Assembly: GCF_008757455.1 (NCBI RefSeq)
Contig: NZ_VCMV01000013.1
Coordinates: 385,237-449,236, forward strand
Reading direction: 5' to 3'
DNA length: 64,000 bases
Origin: Microvirga brassicacearum
GTDB taxonomy: Bacteria > Pseudomonadota > Alphaproteobacteria > Rhizobiales > Beijerinckiaceae
The position numbers were made by a program, and so were the translations under genes. Below, in pieces: positions 7,138 to 17,775 of this stretch. Position 1 is the stretch's first letter. Every line of letters begins with the position of its first letter. A model generated the notes under the pieces. The model was given only the letters and a program-made list of their open reading frames with translations. It was not told where the DNA came from and did not search any database.

Positions 7138-7929
7138 TTGAAGGACAGTCTCGACAACGGGTCGCCTGCCGACGAGCCTGCAAGCACCTCGCGCTCGGCG
7201 ATGGAGAAGCGGATCGTCGAGCTGACGGAAGCCATCGCCGCTCGCGATGCGTTCCTCGCCGTTGCGGCGCATGAATTGCGCAACCCGATGACGCCTATCC
7301 TTGCGCAGGTGCAGAGGCTCAACCGGATGTCGGCTTCGGGCAGCGACAGGGCCGAGATCGCGAAGGGGCTCGGCCGGCTGGAGAAGCTCGTCGAGCAATA
7401 TATTCGTCGCGCGACTGCGTTGCTCGAGGTGTCGCGAATGACGACCGGGAAGCGCTGCCTGACCCCGGAACGTTTCGATCTGGCGGAGCAGGTTCGCGAC
7501 GCTGTGGAGGCGGTTCGCCCTGCGGCTGACTATGTGGGCTCGACGATCACCGTTCTTGCGCCGGCCCATGTCCCGGTTTTTCTCGACCGGCTGGCAATCG
7601 AGCAGATTCTCGACAACCTGATTTCGAACGCGGTGAAATATGGCGCTGGACGCCCCATCACCCTGAGCCTCGAAGTTGCGGCAGACCAGGCAACGATCGC
7701 GGTGGAGGACCGCGGAATGGGCATTTCACCGGTCGACCAAGCGCGCATTTTCGACCGCTTCGAGCGAGCTGTTTCGCAAGGATCGGCCATCGGTGGATTC
7801 GGCGTTGGCTTGTGGGTGGTGGGGCAATTGACGGAGGCGATGGGCGCGAACATTCAAATCGACAGCCGAGTGGGGCAGGGTACGACTTTCACGGTCAGGC
7901 TACCCCTTCAGATAGGAAGATCAAAATGA
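7138..7929 (+). CDS. Soluble sensor histidine kinase (HisKA/HATPase_c)
   Basis: A 263-residue kinase without membrane helices or a recognisable sensor domain. A short acidic head and coiled segment (about 20-40) lead into the dimerisation box FLAVAAHELRNPMTPI with phospho-acceptor His45. The ATPase domain shows the N box (LDNLISNAVKYG), the G1 box (DRGMGIS), FDRFERA, and the G2 region GGFGVGLWV. The start is TTG 7138 because GGAGG lies 6 nt upstream. The gene stops 37 nt before a KaiC-like ATPase gene, which in turn overlaps a response-regulator gene, so the three probably act as one signalling unit. With no sensor domain, input may come from the KaiC-like partner. Confidence 0.92.
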   Translation: MKDSLDNGSPADEPASTSRSAMEKRIVELTEAIAARDAFLAVAAHELRNPMTPILAQVQRLNRMSASGSDRAEIAKGLGRLEKLVEQYIRRATALLEVSRMTTGKRCLTPERFDLAEQVRDAVEAVRPAADYVGSTITVLAPAHVPVFLDRLAIEQILDNLISNAVKYGAGRPITLSLEVAADQATIAVEDRGMGISPVDQARIFDRFERAVSQGSAIGGFGVGLWVVGQLTEAMGANIQIDSRVGQGTTFTVRLPLQIGRSK

Positions 7930-7966
7930 CCAGAGCCAGCATGACCAACAGAGCGAGCGACCGGCC

Positions 7967-9481
7967 GTGAGCGACGACAGGCGGATCGCCAAGTTGCCAA
8001 CCGGCATCGCCGGCTTCGATATCATTCTCGAAGGCGGTGTTCTCAGGGGCGGAATCTATATCATCCTGGGCAGTCCCGGGGCCGGCAAGACGATCCTCGG
8101 CAACCAGCTTTGTTTCAATCACGCGTCTCGCGGCGGGCGCGCGCTCTACGTGACTCTGCTCGCCGAAACGCACGGGCGCATGCTCGGCCACATCGGCCAA
8201 CTCGGCTTCTTCGACGAGTCCCTGATCCCGGACGGCGTGTCATATCTGAGCGCCTTCCGTATTCTGGAAACGGAGGGGCTGAAAGGGCTTGCCGACGCAC
8301 TTCGGCGAGAAATCCGCGCGCGCAAGGTCGATCTGCTGGTCGTCGACGGGCTCATATCGGCGGAGGAGACCGCGGGGACGCCGCGCGAGTTCAAGAAGTT
8401 CATTCACGAACTGCAGATCCAGGCCGAACTCGCCGATTGCACCATGATGTTACTCACCAGCGCGGCGGTGGATCAGAACTTCGCGTCGGCCGAGCACACG
8501 ATGGTCGATGGACTCATCGAGCTTCAAGCTCGCCTCCGCGGGCGGCGATCGGAACGCGAGCTTGTGGTCCACAAGATGCGCGGCAGTGACTTTCTCCGCG
8601 GGGTGCACTCGTTTCAAGTCACCGCTGACGGCATTGCGGTTCAGCCGAGGATTGAAGCGCTCCTGAGCGAGCCGAGTCGGCCAATCCTCGTCGACGGGCC
8701 CAGGCTTTCGATGGGCGTCGAGATGTTCGACGAGATTCTCGGCGGAGGTCCTTTGCGCCGTTCAACCACTCTCCTCATGGGAGCAGCCGGGACCGGCAAG
8801 AGTACGGCCGGGTTGCATTTCCTGGGAGCAGGCAACGATGAGCGCAGCATCTATCTCAGCTTCGACGAAGCCCCGGCGGCCATACGCCTGAAAGCCAGCG
8901 TTCTCGGGCTGCCGGTGTCGCGCCTGTTCGACGAGGGGGTCGCGGAGATCGTATGGCGCCCCTCGACGGAAGGCGTGCTCGATGAGGTTTGCGCGGCATT
9001 ACTCGACCAGGTGCGTTCCGGCAACGTGCAACGCGTCTTCATTGACGGAATCAACGATTTTGTTCAGACGACCGGCGACCAAAGCCGGTTGGCGCAAGTG
9101 CTCACAGCGTTGACGAACGAATTCAGGGCGTTGGGCGTAACGACGCTCCTGAGCATCGAACTCGATTTCAACGGCATCGTGCCGGGTCAACCTCTCGCCG
9201 GCCTTCCTGTCCTCGGGTTGTCGCCGATGGCCGAGAATATCGTGCTCATGCGGCTTGCCGCTCTCGGCGCGGACGTCCATCGTCTCATTATTCCGCTGAA
9301 AGTCCGCGACAGCGCTTTCGAGCTGAAGTTCCGCCGCTACGACATCACCGGACGCGGACTTGAGATCGAATCCGATTCCGTTCAGGCGGATGTCGTTTTG
9401 TCGGAATTGGTCCGGCAGACCGGCGTCATACCAGCCCCCTTCGGCTCGCTCGCGGCCGCCCCTTCCGGAGACGAGGCGTGA
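7967..9481 (+). CDS. KaiC-like double-RecA-domain ATPase
   Basis: A 504-residue protein with two KaiC/RadA-type ATPase domains. Domain 1 has Walker A GSPGAGKT (35-42) and Walker B VDLLVVDG (121-128). Domain 2 has Walker A GAAGTGKS (272-279) and Walker B QRVFIDGI (355-362). The length matches cyanobacterial KaiC (519). In a rough hand alignment the KaiC autophosphorylation pair S431/T432 corresponds to S419/P420, so the threonine seems not conserved. Start GTG 7967, with a weak Shine-Dalgarno. The stop overlaps the response-regulator start (GTGA). No kaiA or kaiB lies nearby. Such KaiC relatives beside two-component genes occur in many non-photosynthetic bacteria and are thought to act in stress signalling; a circadian role should not be assumed. 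Confidence 0.9.
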   Translation: MSDDRRIAKLPTGIAGFDIILEGGVLRGGIYIILGSPGAGKTILGNQLCFNHASRGGRALYVTLLAETHGRMLGHIGQLGFFDESLIPDGVSYLSAFRILETEGLKGLADALRREIRARKVDLLVVDGLISAEETAGTPREFKKFIHELQIQAELADCTMMLLTSAAVDQNFASAEHTMVDGLIELQARLRGRRSERELVVHKMRGSDFLRGVHSFQVTADGIAVQPRIEALLSEPSRPILVDGPRLSMGVEMFDEILGGGPLRRSTTLLMGAAGTGKSTAGLHFLGAGNDERSIYLSFDEAPAAIRLKASVLGLPVSRLFDEGVAEIVWRPSTEGVLDEVCAALLDQVRSGNVQRVFIDGINDFVQTTGDQSRLAQVLTALTNEFRALGVTTLLSIELDFNGIVPGQPLAGLPVLGLSPMAENIVLMRLAALGADVHRLIIPLKVRDSAFELKFRRYDITGRGLEIESDSVQADVVLSELVRQTGVIPAPFGSLAAAPSGDEA

Positions 9482-9834
9482 GAACGATACTCGTTGTCGA
9501 TGATGAATGGGCGATTGCCGAGGTGCTGGAGGCGCTCCTCAGCGATGAGGGCTACCGCGTCATCATCGCCAACAACGGACGACAGGCCCTTGATCGCATG
9601 TCCGAATGGCCACCGGACCTCATCATGCTCGATTTCATGATGCCGATCATGGACGGCAAGGCAACGCTTGCGGCCTTGCAGGAAAACCCACGCACTGCGG
9701 AGATTCCCGTCATTCTCATGAGTTCTCTACCGGAGGAGACCATTGCTCAGCGCTGCACCGGCTATTCGGTTTTTCTTCGCAAACCGTTCCGGATCGCGGC
9801 TGTGCTCGACGTGATCGAGAAGGCCTTGGTCTAG
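9478..9834 (+). CDS. Single-domain response regulator (CheY-like)
   Basis: A 118-residue receiver domain with no output domain. The acidic pocket is D8-D9, the phospho-acceptor D52 (in [11 protein letters not shown]), the switch Ser82/83 and the conserved Lys102 (LRKPF). It begins with GTG 9478 overlapping the KaiC-like gene by 4 nt, so the two are almost certainly co-translated. It is the natural phosphorylation partner of the kinase at 7138-7929. Output must be by protein-protein contact, either with the KaiC-like ATPase, a phosphorelay or a diguanylate-type partner elsewhere. Confidence 0.93.
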   Translation: MRTILVVDDEWAIAEVLEALLSDEGYRVIIANNGRQALDRMSEWPPDLIMLDFMMPIMDGKATLAALQENPRTAEIPVILMSSLPEETIAQRCTGYSVFLRKPFRIAAVLDVIEKALV

Positions 9835-9923
9835 TTGTCCCGCAACAGAACCTGCCAACCGGAACCTTGGCCGTTGCATCGGCTTTATGCCTTCAGATCA
9901 CCTTTAAACCGAAGGCAAACATC

Positions 9924-10097
9924 ATGCTCAAATGGGCTCTCATTTTTCTAGTCATCTCAGTTGTCGCCGGGGCGCTCGGGTTCACGGGCGTGGCGTCTGG
10001 GGCCAAATCCCTGGCCAAGATCCTGTTCGGGCTGTTCCTTGTCCTGTTCGTCCTTCTCATCCTGCTCGCGTGGGGCGCGGGCGAGATGGCCTTCTGA
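9924..10097 (+). CDS. DUF1328 small membrane protein
   Basis: A 57-residue protein of the DUF1328/YtjA type. Two hydrophobic helices (about 4-22 and 31-52) flank the conserved turn [15 protein letters not shown]. Family members are inner-membrane miniproteins often induced by envelope or general stress; no biochemical role is established. The ATG at 9924 follows GAAGG at 9 nt. An imperfect EcfG-like element (GGAAC at 9861-9865, but CTTT instead of CGTT after 17 nt) lies upstream. It is 89 nt behind the response regulator, so it may be part of that unit or separately expressed. Confidence 0.85.
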   Translation: MLKWALIFLVISVVAGALGFTGVASGAKSLAKILFGLFLVLFVLLILLAWGAGEMAF

Positions 10098-10220
10098 CGA
10101 CCCGCCGTCGTTCTTCGGACAGGCTCACGCCACACCTATGCGCGCGACGCATGATCCGTCTGCTCTCAGGGCTTTCCCTTCGCTCGGTCAAATCGATATG
10201 ACGCCTGTTCGAACATATAG

Positions 10221-11381
<1,161 letters not shown>

Positions 11382-11391
11382 TCGATAGGGG

Positions 11392-11426
11392 ACGAGGTGG
11401 GCGCAGATGCGCGCTCACCTCGTTTT
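11392..11426 (+). terminator. Rho-independent terminator after the TRAP binding protein gene
   Basis: ACGAGGTG (11392-11399) pairs with CACCTCGT (11416-11423). An inner GCGC/GCGC stem extends the hairpin, and TTTT follows on the plus strand. It is positioned 10 nt after the TRAP gene stop and just before the convergent transglycosylase gene. Confidence 0.85.
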
Positions 11427-11428
11427 GG

Positions 11429-12256
11429 TTATTGGCTGACATTGGCGGCCGTATCGCCGTTGGCGAGCTTGCTCGCGAAATATCCGACCGTGCGTGAATA
11501 GACCTGCGACTTGTTCCATTGGCGCAGCGCCTCGAAATTCTGGCTGCCGGGTTCCCAATCGCCGCCACGCACCCAACCATGCCCTTTGAGATAGTTTGCC
11601 GTCGAGGCGAGCACATCGGCCGGGCTGCGCAGGAGATCGGCACGGCCGTCGCCGTCGAAATCGACCGCGTATTTGACATAGGACGATGGCATGAACTGCG
11701 TCTGTCCCATTTCACCGGCCCAGGCGCCACGCATGTCGCTGGGTTTCAGATCGCCATGCGCGACGATCCGCAACGCATCGAAGAGATGGGCCTGAAACAT
11801 CTCCGTTCGGCGGCAATCAAACGCGAGGGTCGCCACCGAACGGATGACCGGCAGGTTGCCCCTCACCGCGCCGTAATCGGTCTCGAGTCCCCAGATTGCA
11901 ACGAGAACCGGACCCGGAACACCGAATTGCTGTTCGATCCGGGCCAGCGTCGCGGCGTGCTTCTTGAGTTGCGCGGCGCCGATGCGCAGACGGCCGGCCG
12001 ACACCATCCGGCCCGCGAATTGTTCGAAGCTCTGCTTGAACACGCCTTGGCCACGATCACGTCTCAGGATGCCCTGATCGAAAGTCACCCCCGCCAGCCC
12101 CGCATCGACAGCCGCGGGCGAAATTCCTTGGGCAATTGCCTCCGCACGAACGTCGCCAAGCCACTTCTCGAACCCTGCCGGGTCGCGGCAGGTGAGGGCG
12201 TGAGCCTGCGACGCAACCAGAAAGCCCGCTAACGCCAATGAAATGCGCAACCGCAT
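11429..12256 (-). CDS. Lytic murein transglycosylase, MltB family
   Basis: A 275-residue periplasmic enzyme that cleaves peptidoglycan to 1,6-anhydromuropeptides. A Sec signal spans 1-20 (cleavage after AHA). The catalytic Glu is E125 in IWGLETDYG, and the family motif GEMGQTQFMPSSY lies at 181-193. DFDGDGRADLL (199-209) resembles the EF-hand-type calcium loop of Slt35/MltB. A lipobox is absent, so unlike E. coli MltB this is not an outer-membrane lipoprotein. Start ATG 12256 has AGGAGA 6 nt upstream; the longer frame to 12313 lacks a good site. Convergent with the TRAP gene. Confidence 0.92.
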   Translation of the reverse strand: MRLRISLALAGFLVASQAHALTCRDPAGFEKWLGDVRAEAIAQGISPAAVDAGLAGVTFDQGILRRDRGQGVFKQSFEQFAGRMVSAGRLRIGAAQLKKHAATLARIEQQFGVPGPVLVAIWGLETDYGAVRGNLPVIRSVATLAFDCRRTEMFQAHLFDALRIVAHGDLKPSDMRGAWAGEMGQTQFMPSSYVKYAVDFDGDGRADLLRSPADVLASTANYLKGHGWVRGGDWEPGSQNFEALRQWNKSQVYSRTVGYFASKLANGDTAANVSQ

Positions 12257-12383
12257 GCAATGTCTCCTGAAGTTAACCTCCACGCGAGTTAGGGCCGCGC
12301 AGGCACAACTCAAGTGTGGAAGGAGGCAACTTCATGGCGCCAGCGGCGTTTCACCAAAGGTTTGTTGACGATGGGAGTAACGC

Positions 12384-13031
12384 ATGCGGATCAGAATTGA
12401 GGCGACCCGCGTGTATATTGCAGCCGGGATCGCAATCCTTGCTTCGGTGCTGGGGCTTCCCGCCGACTCTGCGGTGGCCGCTTTCTCCGACCGGTCGAGA
12501 CCTGAGGCAACTGCGATCCGCTATCTCCCATCGCTAGGTGAGACCCAGGTCGCCGCCCGCATCGACCAAGCTTTGTGCCTCGCATTTTCGCTGCCGCAGG
12601 AATGGCGTCGCGTGCCGGCCGGCAACGGGGCGGCGCTGCACCTCGCTGCAGCGACGGGTGACGGCGCGATTGAAATCGCCTTTCGATCGATGCGCGACCT
12701 GATGGAACTGCCGCAGGCGGATCCGATCACGCGCGACGCGGCATTCCTCCAGCGCGATCATGAGGGTGTGTTCGGTCGCCCCGCGCAGGCGAGCAGCCTC
12801 GAGAGCGTTCCAGGCGCCACCCGTTGGACCGCCACTTGGATCGACGGCAATCTGCCTTCATCGACGCACATGCTGACCCTCGAAACCTACATCGTGCGCG
12901 CGTCTCCTGACTGGATGCTGGAAATTTCCATATCGGATATCGACGACCGCGACACTTACGACACCCTGGTTCAGCGCGTCCTCGCAAACCTCCAGACGGC
13001 GGATCCTGCGCGTTGCGGGAGGCCCGGCTGA
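12384..13031 (+). CDS. Exported protein of unknown function
   Basis: A 215-residue protein with an N-terminal signal peptide (hydrophobic core about 10-24, likely cleavage near VAA-F at 32-34). The mature part has two cysteines (C65 in QALCLAFSLP and one near the C-terminus in ARCGRPG) that could form a disulfide, and no motif I recognise. It may bind or act in the periplasm. An element one mismatch from the EcfG consensus (GCAAC-N16-CGTT, 12326-12350) lies 34 nt upstream. It is followed 53 nt later by an SDR gene in the same direction. Confidence 0.65.
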   Translation: MRIRIEATRVYIAAGIAILASVLGLPADSAVAAFSDRSRPEATAIRYLPSLGETQVAARIDQALCLAFSLPQEWRRVPAGNGAALHLAAATGDGAIEIAFRSMRDLMELPQADPITRDAAFLQRDHEGVFGRPAQASSLESVPGATRWTATWIDGNLPSSTHMLTLETYIVRASPDWMLEISISDIDDRDTYDTLVQRVLANLQTADPARCGRPG

Positions 13032-13084
13032 CGTGAGGCGATGGTCGTCAGAGGTGCAAATCCGGCAACGAGGAAACGTCCCTG

Positions 13085-13867
13085 ATGGAACTTGATGGCA
13101 AAGTGGCGCTTGTGACCGGCGCGGGATCGGGTCTCGGGAAAGCGGCGGCCCTGACGCTTGCGCGAGCGGGCGCGCGCGTGGGTGTTCTCAGTCGCACGAG
13201 GAGCGAGATCGACAGGACCGTGTCTGAGATCACGGAGGCCGGCGGGAACGCGCTTGCGCTGATGGCCGACATTTCCGACGCGAGGCAGACGGAGAGGGCG
13301 GTCGCCGCGCTTGTGGGGGAATATGGCCGTCTCGATATTGTTTTTGCCAATGCGGGGATCAACGGCGTCTGGGCTCCGATCGACGATCTCCAGCCCGATG
13401 AATGGGACCGCACCATCAACATCAATCTGCGGGGCACCTATCTGACGCTGCATTATGCCGTTCCGCATCTGAAACGGGCGAAGAGCGGTTCCATCATCAT
13501 CACGTCGTCGATCAACGGCACCCGAACATTCACCAGCGCCGGCGCGACAGCCTATTCGTGCACAAAGGCGGCGCAACTGGCGATGACGCAGATGCTGGCT
13601 CTGGAATTGGCGAAGCACCGGATCCGGGTAAATGCCATTTGTCCGGGCATGATCGAAACCAACATTCCGGACAGTACCGAGATGCGGCACAAGAACGAAT
13701 CCGGCGTCAGGGCCGAATATCCCGACGGCGACATTCCTCTCACAGGCGGGAAGGCCGGCACCAGCGAAGAGGTTGCCGAACTGGTCCTGTTTCTTGCATC
13801 CGAGCGTTCGCGGCACATCACCGGAACGCCGGTCTGGATCGATGGCGGGCAATCGCTGCTCGTCTAG
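13085..13867 (+). CDS. Short-chain dehydrogenase/reductase (SDR)
   Basis: A classical SDR of 260 residues. The cofactor loop TGAGSGLG lies at 11-18, NAG at 89-91, and the catalytic tetrad is N114, S142, Y157, K161 (YSCTK). The acidic/basic pattern after strand 2 (VLSRTRSE) slightly favours NADP(H). The C-terminal WIDGGQSL is the usual dimer-interface end. Substrate specificity cannot be read; relatives reduce 3-oxoacyl groups, sugars or alcohols. It converges with lepA. A short CCTGCC-ACCT-GGCAGG hairpin (13915-13930) lies between them without a T-run. Confidence 0.92.
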   Translation: MELDGKVALVTGAGSGLGKAAALTLARAGARVGVLSRTRSEIDRTVSEITEAGGNALALMADISDARQTERAVAALVGEYGRLDIVFANAGINGVWAPIDDLQPDEWDRTININLRGTYLTLHYAVPHLKRAKSGSIIITSSINGTRTFTSAGATAYSCTKAAQLAMTQMLALELAKHRIRVNAICPGMIETNIPDSTEMRHKNESGVRAEYPDGDIPLTGGKAGTSEEVAELVLFLASERSRHITGTPVWIDGGQSLLV

Positions 13868-13931
13868 AACCCGAGCATTCCGGCGCGGGTAGACCGTCGA
13901 CACGGATGAAGCGCCCTGCCACCTGGCAGGC

Positions 13932-15737
13932 TCAGCTGTCCATCTTGAGCGCGGCGATGAAGGCTTCCTGCGGGATGTCGACCTTGCCGAACTGGCGCAT
14001 CCGCTTCTTGCCCTCTTTCTGCTTGTCGAGCAGCTTGCGCTTGCGCGACGCGTCGCCGCCGTAGCACTTCGCCGTCACATCCTTGCGCAGGGCACGGATG
14101 GTTTCGCGGGCGATGATCTTGCCGCCGATGGCTGCCTGAACGGGAATCTGGAACATGTGCGGCGGGATCAGGTCCTTGAGCTTCTCGCACATGGCGCGGC
14201 CCCGGCTCTCGGCGCGGCCGCGATGGACCAGCATCGAGAGCGCGTCGACGGGCTCGGCGTTGACCAGAACCGACATCTTCACGAGATCGCCTTCGCGATA
14301 ATCCGAGATGTGATAATCGAACGAAGCGTAGCCCTTCGAGATCGATTTCAGCCGGTCGTAGAAATCGAACACCACCTCGTTCAGCGGCAGGTCGTAGACC
14401 ACCATGGCGCGCTTGCCGACGTAGTTGAGGTCGATCTGCACGCCCCGACGGTCCTGACAAAGCTTGAGGACGGCGCCGAGATATTCGTCCGGAGTGAGAA
14501 TCGTCGCGCGGATCCATGGCTCCTCGATGGTCTCGATCTTCATCACGTCCGGCATGTCGGCCGGGTTGTGCAATTCCTTGATCGAGCCGTCGGTCATCTT
14601 CAGGTGATAAACGACGCTCGGCGCCGTCGAGATGAGGTCGAGATTGAATTCGCGCTCCAGGCGCTCCTGAATGATCTCGAGATGGAGCAATCCGAGGAAG
14701 CCGCAGCGGAAACCGAAGCCAAGAGCCGCCGAGGTCTCCATCTCGTAGGAGAAGCTCGCGTCGTTGAGGCGGAGCCTGCCCATGGCGCCGCGCAAGTTCT
14801 CGAATTCGGCCGCATCGACCGGGAAGAGGCCGCAGAACACGACCGGCTGCACGGGCTTGAAACCCGGCAGCGCGCTCGCCGTTGGCTTGCGATCATCGGT
14901 GATGGTATCGCCGACGCGGGTATCGGCCACTTCCTTGATCGAGCCGGTGAAGAACCCGACCTCGCCTGGTCCGAGCTGGCCGATATCGCGCATCTTGGGC
15001 GTGAAGACGCCGACCTTGTCGACCCCGTGCGAGGCGTTGGTGCCCATCATCTTGATGGTCATGCCCTTTTTCAGCACGCCGTCGATGACGCGCACCAGCA
15101 CGACGACGCCGAGATAGGCGTCGTACCAGGAATCGACCAGCAGAGCCTTCAGCGGCGCTGTCTCGTCGCCTTTCGGCGGCGGCAGCTTCTTGACGATGGC
15201 TTCCAGCACGGCCTCGATATTGAGGCCGGTCTTGGCCGAAATCGGCACCGCATCGGAGGCGTCGATGCCGATCACCTCCTCGATCTGCTCCTTGATCCGG
15301 TCGGGATCGGCGGCCGGAAGGTCGATCTTGTTGAGGACCGGAACAATCTCGTGGTTCGCATCGATGGCCTGATAAACGTTCGCCAAGGTCTGCGCCTCGA
15401 CGCCCTGTGAGGCATCGACGACCAGAAGGGAGCCCTCGCATGCGGCGAGCGAGCGGGACACCTCGTAGGCGAAGTCCACGTGGCCTGGGGTGTCCATGAG
15501 GTTCAGGATGTAGGTCTTGCCGTCTTCGGCGAGATACTCGAGGCGAACAGTCTGGGCCTTGATGGTGATACCGCGCTCGCGCTCGATATCCATGCTGTCG
15601 AGCACCTGCTCGGTCATCTCGCGCGCCGAAAGGGTCCCGGTCGTCTGGATCAGCCGGTCGGCCAGCGTCGATTTCCCGTGATCGATATGGGCGACGATGG
15701 AAAAATTGCGAATGTTGTCAAAGGTGCGCGTGGTCAT
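13932..15737 (-). CDS. lepA: Elongation factor 4 (LepA)
   Basis: A ribosome-associated translational GTPase of 601 residues, the usual LepA length. G1 is AHIDHGKST (16-24), G3 is [11 protein letters not shown], and the G4 segment is [10 protein letters not shown]. The LepA-specific C-terminal domain ends [15 protein letters not shown]...[15 protein letters not shown]. It back-translocates or remodels stalled ribosomes and helps ribosome assembly. The start ATG is at 15737. A 252-nt gap separates it from divergent dps; no clear promoter was found there. Confidence 0.98.
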   Translation of the reverse strand: MTTRTFDNIRNFSIVAHIDHGKSTLADRLIQTTGTLSAREMTEQVLDSMDIERERGITIKAQTVRLEYLAEDGKTYILNLMDTPGHVDFAYEVSRSLAACEGSLLVVDASQGVEAQTLANVYQAIDANHEIVPVLNKIDLPAADPDRIKEQIEEVIGIDASDAVPISAKTGLNIEAVLEAIVKKLPPPKGDETAPLKALLVDSWYDAYLGVVVLVRVIDGVLKKGMTIKMMGTNASHGVDKVGVFTPKMRDIGQLGPGEVGFFTGSIKEVADTRVGDTITDDRKPTASALPGFKPVQPVVFCGLFPVDAAEFENLRGAMGRLRLNDASFSYEMETSAALGFGFRCGFLGLLHLEIIQERLEREFNLDLISTAPSVVYHLKMTDGSIKELHNPADMPDVMKIETIEEPWIRATILTPDEYLGAVLKLCQDRRGVQIDLNYVGKRAMVVYDLPLNEVVFDFYDRLKSISKGYASFDYHISDYREGDLVKMSVLVNAEPVDALSMLVHRGRAESRGRAMCEKLKDLIPPHMFQIPVQAAIGGKIIARETIRALRKDVTAKCYGGDASRKRKLLDKQKEGKKRMRQFGKVDIPQEAFIAALKMDS

Positions 15738-15989
15738 TCAAAAACTCGACGGGTGTGAAACCCTGTTGTGGCGGCAATAGCAGTCCAGCCCGACAATGCC
15801 AAGGGAAGGTGGTGTCGCGCGGGAAGACGGCGGCTCAGTGCTCTGTAATCGCTGTTTTGGTCCAAGAAGGGCGGCCTCAAGGCAACGCTTTGGAGCGCTG
15901 AAGCGTTGTTCGGCAGTTGCCGGCCGGGCCAACAGGATCCCTTGCCCCGGCGAGCGGGCAACGTCCCCCACCACCTTAGGAGAACTCCC

Positions 15990-16526
15990 ATGGCCAAGGT
16001 CCGCGCCCTCGTGCAGCGCAAGAAAGTCAGCCCCCTTGATACCCCAACGGACCTGAAGCCGGAAGGCATCGCGGCGATTTCCCAGGCGCTCAACGTGTTG
16101 TTGGCCGATACGTTCGCGCTCTATCTCAAGACGAAAAATTTTCATTGGCATGTGAGCGGTCCGCATTTTCGCGACTACCACCTGCTGCTCGACGAGCAGG
16201 CGGCTCAGATCTATGCCACCACCGACGATATCGCCGAGCGCGTGCGCAAGATCGGCGGAATGACGCTGCGCTCGATCGGCCAGATCGCGTCGCTCCAGCG
16301 GGTCAAGGACAACAACGCCGATTTCGTGCCGCCGCTCGACATGCTGCGCGAGCTCATGGGCGACAACAAGACGTTCGCGGCTAACCTGCGGGAAGCTCAT
16401 GAACTCTGCGACAAGCACGAGGACGTCGCTACCGCGAGCCTCATCGAAAACTGGATTGACGAAACCGAGCGCCGTACATGGTTCCTCTTCGAGGCGAGCC
16501 GGGGCGCCGACCGAAGCGGGCACTGA
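15990..16526 (+). CDS. dps: Dps-family DNA-protecting ferritin
   Basis: A 178-residue Dps mini-ferritin that oxidises Fe(II) with hydrogen peroxide inside a dodecameric shell. The intersubunit ferroxidase ligands H52, H64, D68, D79 and E83 are all present (NFHWHVSGPHFRDYHLLLD region) and line up with E. coli Dps H51, H63, D67, D78, E82. The N-terminal tail is basic (MAKVRALVQRKK), as in DNA-binding members. Start ATG 15990 has AGGAGA 6 nt upstream; the frame opens earlier but without such a site. It converges with hrcA, 12 nt apart. No EcfG element was found upstream. Confidence 0.95.
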   Translation: MAKVRALVQRKKVSPLDTPTDLKPEGIAAISQALNVLLADTFALYLKTKNFHWHVSGPHFRDYHLLLDEQAAQIYATTDDIAERVRKIGGMTLRSIGQIASLQRVKDNNADFVPPLDMLRELMGDNKTFAANLREAHELCDKHEDVATASLIENWIDETERRTWFLFEASRGADRSGH

Positions 16527-16538
16527 TCGCCAGAGGCG

Positions 16539-17630
16539 TCAGCGGTTCTGGTCGAGAATCCGTGAGATCACCCTCGCGGTGTAATCCACCATCGGGACGA
16601 TGCGGGCGTAGTTGAGCCGGGTCGGCCCGATCACGCCGAGCACTCCGACGATCTTCTGACTGGCGTCGCGAAACGGCGCCGCGATCATCGAGGAGCCGGA
16701 AAGCGAAAACAGCTTGTTCTCCGATCCGATGAAGATTCGCACGCCCTCGCCGCTTTCGGCGCGGGTGAGAAGGTCGATCACATCCGTCTGCGTTTCGAGA
16801 TCGGCGAATAACAGACGGACCCGCTCGAGATCCTCCGCGGCCTTGAGATCATCAAGAAGGTTGGCCTGACCCCGAATGATAAGCTGGCGACTATCGGCCG
16901 AGCCGACCGTCGTCGCGAGTCCCGCCTCGACGAGCCGCGCCGTCAGGGTGTCAAGCTGCTGCTCCATGTCTTCGCGGCCCTTGGCGACCTCCTGTTTGAG
17001 ATCGGTCAGGGTCTTGCCGCGGATATGGGCGTTGAGGAAATTCCCCGCCTCAACCAGTGCCCCGGCGGGCAATCCGGCAGGCAGATCGAGCACCCGGTTC
17101 TCGACCGAGCCGTCCTCGCCCACGAGAACCACCAGAGCGCGCGCGGGATCGAGCCGGACGAACTCGATGTGCTTGAGGCTCGGGTTGGATTTGGACGTGA
17201 CGACGACGCCCGCTCCTCGGGACACGCCCGACAGAAGCGTCGAGGCTTCGGCCAGGGCGGTCTCCAGCGTGTGCCCTGACGCCGCGGCTTTCATCTGCGC
17301 CTCGATGCGCGCACCTTCCTCCCGCCCGACGTCGCCGATCTCCATCATCGCATCGACGAAAAAGCGAAGCCCGCTTTCCGTCGGCAGGCGGCCGGCGCTG
17401 GTATGCGGCGCGAAAATAAGGCCGGCCGTTTCCAGATCGGACATCACGTTGCGGATCGACGCCGGTGACAGCGCCATCGGCAGGATGCGCGCGAGGTTGC
17501 GCGAGCCCACCGGCTCGCCGGTCGCAAGATAGCTTTCGACGATCTGGCGAAAGATCTCGCGAGACCGGTCGTTCAGCTCCGCGATGGCGCGGATGTCGGA
17601 TTGGCTGGAAAAATGACCCGGTCTGTGCAT
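16539..17630 (-). CDS. hrcA: Heat-inducible transcription repressor HrcA
   Basis: A 363-residue repressor that binds CIRCE operators, classically upstream of groESL, and uses GroEL as corepressor. The N-terminal winged helix includes [17 protein letters not shown] and GSRNLAR, followed by [17 protein letters not shown], then a GAF-like dimerisation domain and the C-terminal [19 protein letters not shown] signature. It is divergent from rph, the common alphaproteobacterial arrangement. I found no CIRCE inverted repeat in the 145-nt gap, so it does not appear to autoregulate here, and neither grpE nor dnaK in this window carries CIRCE. Confidence 0.97.
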   Translation of the reverse strand: MHRPGHFSSQSDIRAIAELNDRSREIFRQIVESYLATGEPVGSRNLARILPMALSPASIRNVMSDLETAGLIFAPHTSAGRLPTESGLRFFVDAMMEIGDVGREEGARIEAQMKAAASGHTLETALAEASTLLSGVSRGAGVVVTSKSNPSLKHIEFVRLDPARALVVLVGEDGSVENRVLDLPAGLPAGALVEAGNFLNAHIRGKTLTDLKQEVAKGREDMEQQLDTLTARLVEAGLATTVGSADSRQLIIRGQANLLDDLKAAEDLERVRLLFADLETQTDVIDLLTRAESGEGVRIFIGSENKLFSLSGSSMIAAPFRDASQKIVGVLGVIGPTRLNYARIVPMVDYTARVISRILDQNR

Positions 17631-17775
17631 TCGACTGTAATTCGACCCTCGCGAGCCATTGAGGAAACTGAGTTATATGTGCTGGCGCGGCGCCGATAAG
17701 GCAAGCCTGCGCTTGCAGCACCTCACCGCACCTTCTAAGACGCTCCACCAGACCTGGACCTTAGGAGGCCTCGAC

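Noticed and set aside
7967-9481. A circadian clock operon
   Set aside because: Neither kaiA nor kaiB is present in the window and one phosphosite seems missing, so only a KaiC-like ATPase is claimed.
9861-9886. EcfG promoter for the DUF1328 gene
   Set aside because: GGAAC is present but the second element is CTTT instead of CGTT, so it was not listed as a feature.
17631-17775. CIRCE operator between hrcA and rph
   Set aside because: No TTAGCACTC-N9-GAGTGCTAA-like inverted repeat is present.
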